Of a DNA stretch of 9,993 bases, positions 6,374 through 9,993 are shown in pieces. A program made the position numbers and the translations under genes. Below the pieces are notes generated by a model, which had not been told where the DNA came from, did no database searches, and saw nothing but the letters and a program-made list of their open reading frames with translations. Source of the stretch: Butyrivibrio sp. (GTDB taxonomy: Bacteria > Bacillota_A > Clostridia > Lachnospirales > Lachnospiraceae); contig NZ_JAILQF010000474.1 in NCBI RefSeq assembly GCF_024699075.1, positions 1 through 9,993 of the forward strand, read 5' to 3'. Position 1 is the first letter of the stretch, and each line of letters begins with the position of its first letter.

Positions 6374-6389
6374 TTTTCGAAAGCTTTTC
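6374..6389. promoter_or_regulatory. Overlapping palindromes in the transporter leader
   Basis: TTTTCGAAAGCTTTTC contains TTTCGAAA (6375-6382) and AAAGCTTT (6380-6387), two perfect eight-base palindromes sharing bases. CGAAAGCTTTTC resembles operators of LacI-family sugar regulators. It lies between the predicted start and the ribosome binding site. Confidence 0.45.
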
Positions 6390-6422
6390 TATTGCTTTAT
6401 TCTAAACGAGGGGGATTATGAA

Positions 6423-7367
6423 ATGAGTTCTAAACCTAAAACCACCGAGCTGAGCGGAAAGAACGATGGATTCTGGCACAATGTTTTCAAGCATCACGCC
6501 TATCTTGTTCTTGCGCTTCCGGCAGTACTTATTCTGTTTTTCTTTAATTATGTTCCTATGGCAGGTCTTGTACTTGCATTCAAATCTTTTGATTACACCA
6601 AAGGCATATGGTTCAGTCCCTGGAATGGAATTGAGAATTTTAAATTCCTTCTTCAATCCAAGAATGATTTCATCAGAATCACAAGAAATACACTTATGTA
6701 CTATGTGATATTTACAGCTCTTGGACAGTTCCTCAATGTTGTTCTTGCCATTGCGATCGATCAGTTTGCATTCAAGAGAGTTGGTAAGACAATGCAGACT
6801 ATCATGATCATACCTGTATTCGTATCATATGCAGCAGTACAGTTTATCGTAATGGCATATTTAAGCTCAGGAACTGGTATCATCAATAACCTTCTTGGAG
6901 GTAAGATTCCTTTTTACAGAACTGCTAAGTATTGGCCATACATACTGACAATAGTTAAAATGTGGAATGGCGTAGGTTATGGATCAGTCCTTTATATGTC
7001 GGTACTTGCCGGAATTGATACTTCACTTTATGAAGCGGCTTCAATCGACGGTGCAAGCAAGTGGCAGCAGATTAAGCATGTAACACTTCCTTCACTTATT
7101 CCTATGATCACAGTAATGCTTCTTCTGTCAGTTGGCGGAATCATGCATTCTGACACAGGTCTTTTCTATCAGGTAACAAGAAACACAGGTATTCTTTATG
7201 AGACAACACAGGTTATCGATTCTTATGTACTTAATGCGATCATGAAGAATTCAAACTTCGGATTTACAGCTGCAACAACATTCTTCCAGTCTATAGTGGG
7301 TCTTTTGCTCATGCTTTTGGCTAACGGAATAGTTAAAAAGATTGCACCTGATAACTCATTATTCTGA
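6423..7367 (+). CDS. Sugar ABC transporter permease, LplB type (CUT1)
   Basis: This 314-residue inner-membrane protein forms one half of the transport channel for an oligosaccharide or related sugar. A short hydrophilic N-terminus is followed by about six membrane segments (near 27-48, 88-113, 123-146, 172-196, 225-240 and 283-305). The cytoplasmic EAA loop, which contacts the ATPase, is EAASIDGASKWQQIKHVTLP at 204-223 with the invariant glycine at 210. The start motif (HAYLVLALPAVLILFFFNYVPMAG) and length fit the LplB-like family. The ATG at 6423 follows GAGGGGG (6408-6414) by eight bases. It is the first gene of a three-gene operon, 19 bases before the second permease. The sugar transported cannot be read from the sequence, so I give no gene symbol. 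Confidence 0.93.
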   Translation: MSSKPKTTELSGKNDGFWHNVFKHHAYLVLALPAVLILFFFNYVPMAGLVLAFKSFDYTKGIWFSPWNGIENFKFLLQSKNDFIRITRNTLMYYVIFTALGQFLNVVLAIAIDQFAFKRVGKTMQTIMIIPVFVSYAAVQFIVMAYLSSGTGIINNLLGGKIPFYRTAKYWPYILTIVKMWNGVGYGSVLYMSVLAGIDTSLYEAASIDGASKWQQIKHVTLPSLIPMITVMLLLSVGGIMHSDTGLFYQVTRNTGILYETTQVIDSYVLNAIMKNSNFGFTAATTFFQSIVGLLLMLLANGIVKKIAPDNSLF

Positions 7368-7386
7368 TTAGAGGGGGAGAATAGAA

Positions 7387-8301
7387 ATGGCTAGAGCAAA
7401 AAAATTAAAGAGTGCAAGTAAACCCGGAATCGGGCAGTATATCTTATTCCTGTTTTTGTTTTTATATACAGCGTTTTGCGCACTTCCAATCATACTTGTT
7501 GTGATTTCAGCATTTACTGCTGAAAAAGAGATTGAGACTACAGGTTTTACCTATTTTCCTAAAGAGTTCTCTTTATCAGGTATGAATGCGGTACTTAAAT
7601 ATGGTGAGCAGCTGCGTACATCATATGGTGTGACAATTTTTATAACACTTGTTGGTACACTTGTAGGACTTCTTGTAATGAGTATGTTTGCTTACTCACT
7701 TTCAAGACCGGAGTTCAGACTTAGAAAAGCTTTATCAGTTTACCTTCTTATACCAATGCTTTTTAACGGAGGTCAGCTTTCTAACTACATCATCTTCACA
7801 TCACAGTATAATCTTAAGGACAGCCTGCTGCTTCTTATTCTACCGCTGTGTGTAACGACGATGAATGTAATTATCTTAAGGACCTATATCCAGAACAGTA
7901 TTCCTGAAGAACTCATGGATGCAGCAAGAATCGACGGAGCTGGAGAGTACAGGACATTTTTCCAGATCACTCTTCCTCTTATGAAGCCTTCACTTGCGGC
8001 TGTAGGATTTATGATGGCTACTGCATACTGGAATGACTGGCAGAATGCTTATCTGTATATTGAGAGTAATTCCAAAAAGCCATTGCAGCTTCTTCTTATA
8101 AACATTCAGAAGTCAATTGAGACAATGCTCAATAACAAGAATATCCCATCAGCAGTTCTTCAGGCTATGGGAGGTTCAATACCTAAATATTCATCAACAA
8201 TGGCAACAGTTATCGTAGTTATAGGACCTGTTATCATAGCATATCCTTTCTTCCAGAAATACTTTGTAAAGGGTCTTACTGTAGGTTCTGTTAAGGGTTA
8301 A
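7387..8301 (+). CDS. Sugar ABC transporter permease, LplC/YtcP type (CUT1)
   Basis: This 304-residue membrane protein is the partner permease, expected to form a heterodimer with the one encoded just upstream. Six membrane segments are visible (near 17-42, 82-104, 115-137, 146-166, 200-216 and 270-290). The EAA loop is at about 175-198 (ELMDAARIDGAGEYRTFFQ), with the key glycine at 184. The C-terminus ends KYFVKGLTVGSVKG, the usual ending of this family. It starts at ATG 7387 after a strong GAGGGGG site (7371-7377), and the 19-base gap implies co-translation from one mRNA. No ATPase gene follows; CUT1 systems in Firmicutes often use a shared MsmK/UgpC-type ATPase made elsewhere. Confidence 0.93.
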   Translation: MARAKKLKSASKPGIGQYILFLFLFLYTAFCALPIILVVISAFTAEKEIETTGFTYFPKEFSLSGMNAVLKYGEQLRTSYGVTIFITLVGTLVGLLVMSMFAYSLSRPEFRLRKALSVYLLIPMLFNGGQLSNYIIFTSQYNLKDSLLLLILPLCVTTMNVIILRTYIQNSIPEELMDAARIDGAGEYRTFFQITLPLMKPSLAAVGFMMATAYWNDWQNAYLYIESNSKKPLQLLLINIQKSIETMLNNKNIPSAVLQAMGGSIPKYSSTMATVIVVIGPVIIAYPFFQKYFVKGLTVGSVKG

Positions 8302-8316
8302 ATTTCTAAGGTGTTT

Positions 8317-8331
8317 AGGGGGATGTCCCCT
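8317..8331 (+). other. Intercistronic hairpin before the solute-binding protein gene
   Basis: AGGGG (8317-8321) pairs with CCCCT (8327-8331) around a GATGT loop. It lies in the 68-base gap between the second permease and the binding-protein gene. No T-run follows at once, so it is not a standard terminator. A TATAAT sits at 8335-8340 without a good -35. The hairpin could protect the downstream mRNA or partly separate expression of the two genes. Confidence 0.45.
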
Positions 8332-8369
8332 GGATATAATAAACCATTTTTCTAAAGAGGGAGGTTTTT

Positions 8370-9986
8370 ATGAGAAGAAATGAATTAACAAAGAGAGCTT
8401 TAGCTTGTATGTTCTCAGCAACAATGGCAACAATGATGCTTGCAGGTTGTGGTGGCTCAGGCACAACTGATGGAACACAGACAACAGGCGAAACAGAGAC
8501 AACTGATGGATCGGGAACTTCTACTGATGCAAGCGGTTCTACAGATACTGCAAGCTCAGGTGATGGAACAGTAATAAGACTCTACAGATGTACTTATAAT
8601 ACAGGATCTGTAGATGAAGATGAAGTTCAGGCAGTTGAAGATGCTATCAATGCTCGTCTTGCAGAACTTGGCGCTACATACACAATTGATATTCATGATA
8701 TCATGAACGGTGAGTATGGAGATAAGGCTAACATGGCACTTGCAGGCGGAGAGGTTGATCTTCTCTGGACAGCTAACTGGTGGGCTACAATAGGTACTAA
8801 CGATCTTTATAATTCTAATGCAGCATATGATCTTACAGATCTTCTTCCAGGTACAACACTTTGGGATTCAATGCCTGAATGGTTCTGGGAGTCAGCACGT
8901 TATGACGGCAAGGATATGTTCGTTCCTGTATATAAGGAAGGTGCTGAAGGCTACATGATCAAGATGCTTGATTCTAATGTAGAAGCTATCGGCGAAGATC
9001 CTGAAGCAATTGTAAAGGCAATCGAAGGAGAAAGCGATACATATTCACGTCTTAAAGCCCTTGAGCCTTACCTTCAGGAAGCTCTTGACGCAGGTATCAA
9101 ATATCCATTTATCTTTGCTAACACACCTATGTTCTACAGATTCTACCTTGATAAGTATGATTTCGTAGACAATTCTCTTATGTCACAGATTGGTGTTGAT
9201 CAGGAGACTAATGAACTTGTTAATACACTTCAGACAGATGAGTATCTTGAGTACTGCACACTCATTGCTGAATGGGGCGAGAAGGGTTACATCAATGTTG
9301 ATGATGAGATCGGCGGCGTTGTAACAACTCAGACAGCTCAGACACAGGATTGGCTGTTCAACTGGTGGACAGCAGTTCCTAACAACGAAGAGTCTGAAGG
9401 ACGTGATGGCAACCAGGCTGAGCATTTCGCACAGGTTACACAGAACTGGGGCCGTTCAACAACAACTCTTGGATCATGCTTCGCAGTATCAGCTCAGTCA
9501 TCACCTGAAGTAGCAGCAGCTTGCGTAGATTTCCTTGGATACCTTTATACAGATAATACAGTAGCTAACCTCTATACATATGGTATTGAAGGTACAGATT
9601 ATGTTCTTACAGATGGACTTGTAGACAGAACAGCAGGAACAGCTACATACAACCACAGCCCTTGGGAGTCAACATCAGTTAAGGCTGTAACACTTGAAGT
9701 TGGTGAGCCTTCTGACAAGGTAGAGCTCTATGATACATTCAACAACGGTGCATCAGGAACAGTTGCTAACGGATTCCGTTTCGACCACAGCTCAGTAGAT
9801 GCTCAGTACTCAGCTTGTGTAAACCTCTTCACAGAGTATGGTAACTCTCTTGAAATGGGTGCTTATGGCTCAGATCAGGTAGCAGATATCATCGCAGAGT
9901 ATCAGCAGAAGCTTGATGATGCAGGATACCAGGATGTTCTTGCAGAAGCTCAGAAGCAGTACGAAGCTTGGAAGGCAGCTAACTAA
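8370..9986 (+). CDS. Extracellular sugar-binding lipoprotein of the LplA-like ABC transporter
   Basis: This 538-residue protein captures the substrate outside the cell and delivers it to the two permeases. A short basic N-terminus and hydrophobic stretch lead to the lipobox LAGC, with the lipidated cysteine at C27. Residues 28-66 are a flexible linker made almost only of Gly, Ser, Thr, Asp and Glu. The folded domain follows (about 67-538). It contains aromatic-rich segments likely to line a sugar pocket (TANWW at 134-138, EWFWESARY at 170-178, DWLFNWWTAVP at 327-337) and the LYTYGIEGTDYVLTDG block (401-416) typical of LplA-type binding proteins. The length suits this large subgroup of carbohydrate-binding proteins. 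The ATG at 8370 follows AGAGGGAGG (8356-8364). Codon use is narrower than in upstream genes (GCA/GCT, ACA and CTT dominate), which suggests high expression. It stops at TAA 9984-9986, seven bases before the window ends, so its terminator is not seen. Confidence 0.94.
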   Translation: MRRNELTKRALACMFSATMATMMLAGCGGSGTTDGTQTTGETETTDGSGTSTDASGSTDTASSGDGTVIRLYRCTYNTGSVDEDEVQAVEDAINARLAELGATYTIDIHDIMNGEYGDKANMALAGGEVDLLWTANWWATIGTNDLYNSNAAYDLTDLLPGTTLWDSMPEWFWESARYDGKDMFVPVYKEGAEGYMIKMLDSNVEAIGEDPEAIVKAIEGESDTYSRLKALEPYLQEALDAGIKYPFIFANTPMFYRFYLDKYDFVDNSLMSQIGVDQETNELVNTLQTDEYLEYCTLIAEWGEKGYINVDDEIGGVVTTQTAQTQDWLFNWWTAVPNNEESEGRDGNQAEHFAQVTQNWGRSTTTLGSCFAVSAQSSPEVAAACVDFLGYLYTDNTVANLYTYGIEGTDYVLTDGLVDRTAGTATYNHSPWESTSVKAVTLEVGEPSDKVELYDTFNNGASGTVANGFRFDHSSVDAQYSACVNLFTEYGNSLEMGAYGSDQVADIIAEYQQKLDDAGYQDVLAEAQKQYEAWKAAN

Positions 9987-9993
9987 TATCCAT

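Larger units (their letters stand above)
6036..6422. other. Long AT-rich regulatory spacer upstream of the sugar transporter operon
   Basis: This stretch of about 390 bases has no supportable gene. It holds LacI-like palindromes near both ends (6068-6100 and 6343-6389), a candidate promoter (6307-6335), a nest of small inverted repeats (6131-6178), and three copies of TTATATAG (6150-6157, 6184-6191, 6234-6241). The transporter's ribosome binding site GAGGGGG is at 6408-6414. No known riboswitch fold is evident to me. Confidence 0.6.

Noticed and set aside
6418..6426. Minimal frame ATG-AAA-TGA overlapping the permease start
   Set aside because: The ATG is only three bases from GAGGGGG, too close for efficient initiation, while the permease ATG at 6423 is at the normal eight bases. 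Probably chance.
6402..6708. Short frames on both strands overlapping the start of the first permease (6402-6656 minus, 6466-6708 plus)
   Set aside because: They overlap a clear LplB-type permease in another frame, lack ribosome binding sites and show no family motif.

Overview
The window looks like chromosome from a low-GC Clostridia, most likely a Lachnospiraceae of the Butyrivibrio/Pseudobutyrivibrio kind. This rests on the AT-rich spacers, GAGGGGG-type ribosome binding sites, an LplB/LplC-type sugar ABC transporter, a FapA-family protein carrying 26-residue repeats, and a tRNA without an encoded CCA end. It is inference from sequence character, not a database match. All real genes are on the + strand.

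Layout. Positions 2-292 hold the last ~97 residues of an M32 (Taq-type) metallocarboxypeptidase. Positions 483-1577 hold a complete mtnA (methylthioribose-1-phosphate isomerase), closed by a strong intrinsic terminator (1579-1626). Positions 1816-4356 encode an 846-residue protein: an array of about twelve 26-residue repeats joined to a complete FapA (DUF342) region. Positions 4564-5736 encode a response regulator with an HD-GYP (cyclic-di-GMP phosphodiesterase-type) output domain. Promoter-like sequences resembling the flagellar sigma-28/sigma-D type lie upstream of both of these genes. A tRNA-Arg(ACG) with its own promoter and terminator follows (5848-6035). A ~390-base AT-rich regulatory region (6036-6422) carries several LacI-family-like operator palindromes and a candidate promoter. 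It precedes a three-gene sugar-uptake operon: two permeases (6423-7367 and 7387-8301) and a solute-binding lipoprotein (8370-9986).

How the genes may work together. The repeat-FapA protein and the HD-GYP regulator are adjacent, and both families are tied to motility, polar organisation or c-di-GMP signalling, so a joint role is reasonable but unproven. The transporter operon is a typical CUT1 set without its own ATPase, so a shared ATPase encoded elsewhere is expected. Its upstream palindromes suggest sugar-responsive repression by a LacI-type regulator that is not encoded here. mtnA appears without other methionine-salvage genes in view.

The most unusual item is the repeat-FapA protein. I see no CRISPR array, insertion sequence, phage gene or toxin-antitoxin pair. 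The rest of the window is ordinary housekeeping and nutrient-uptake content.
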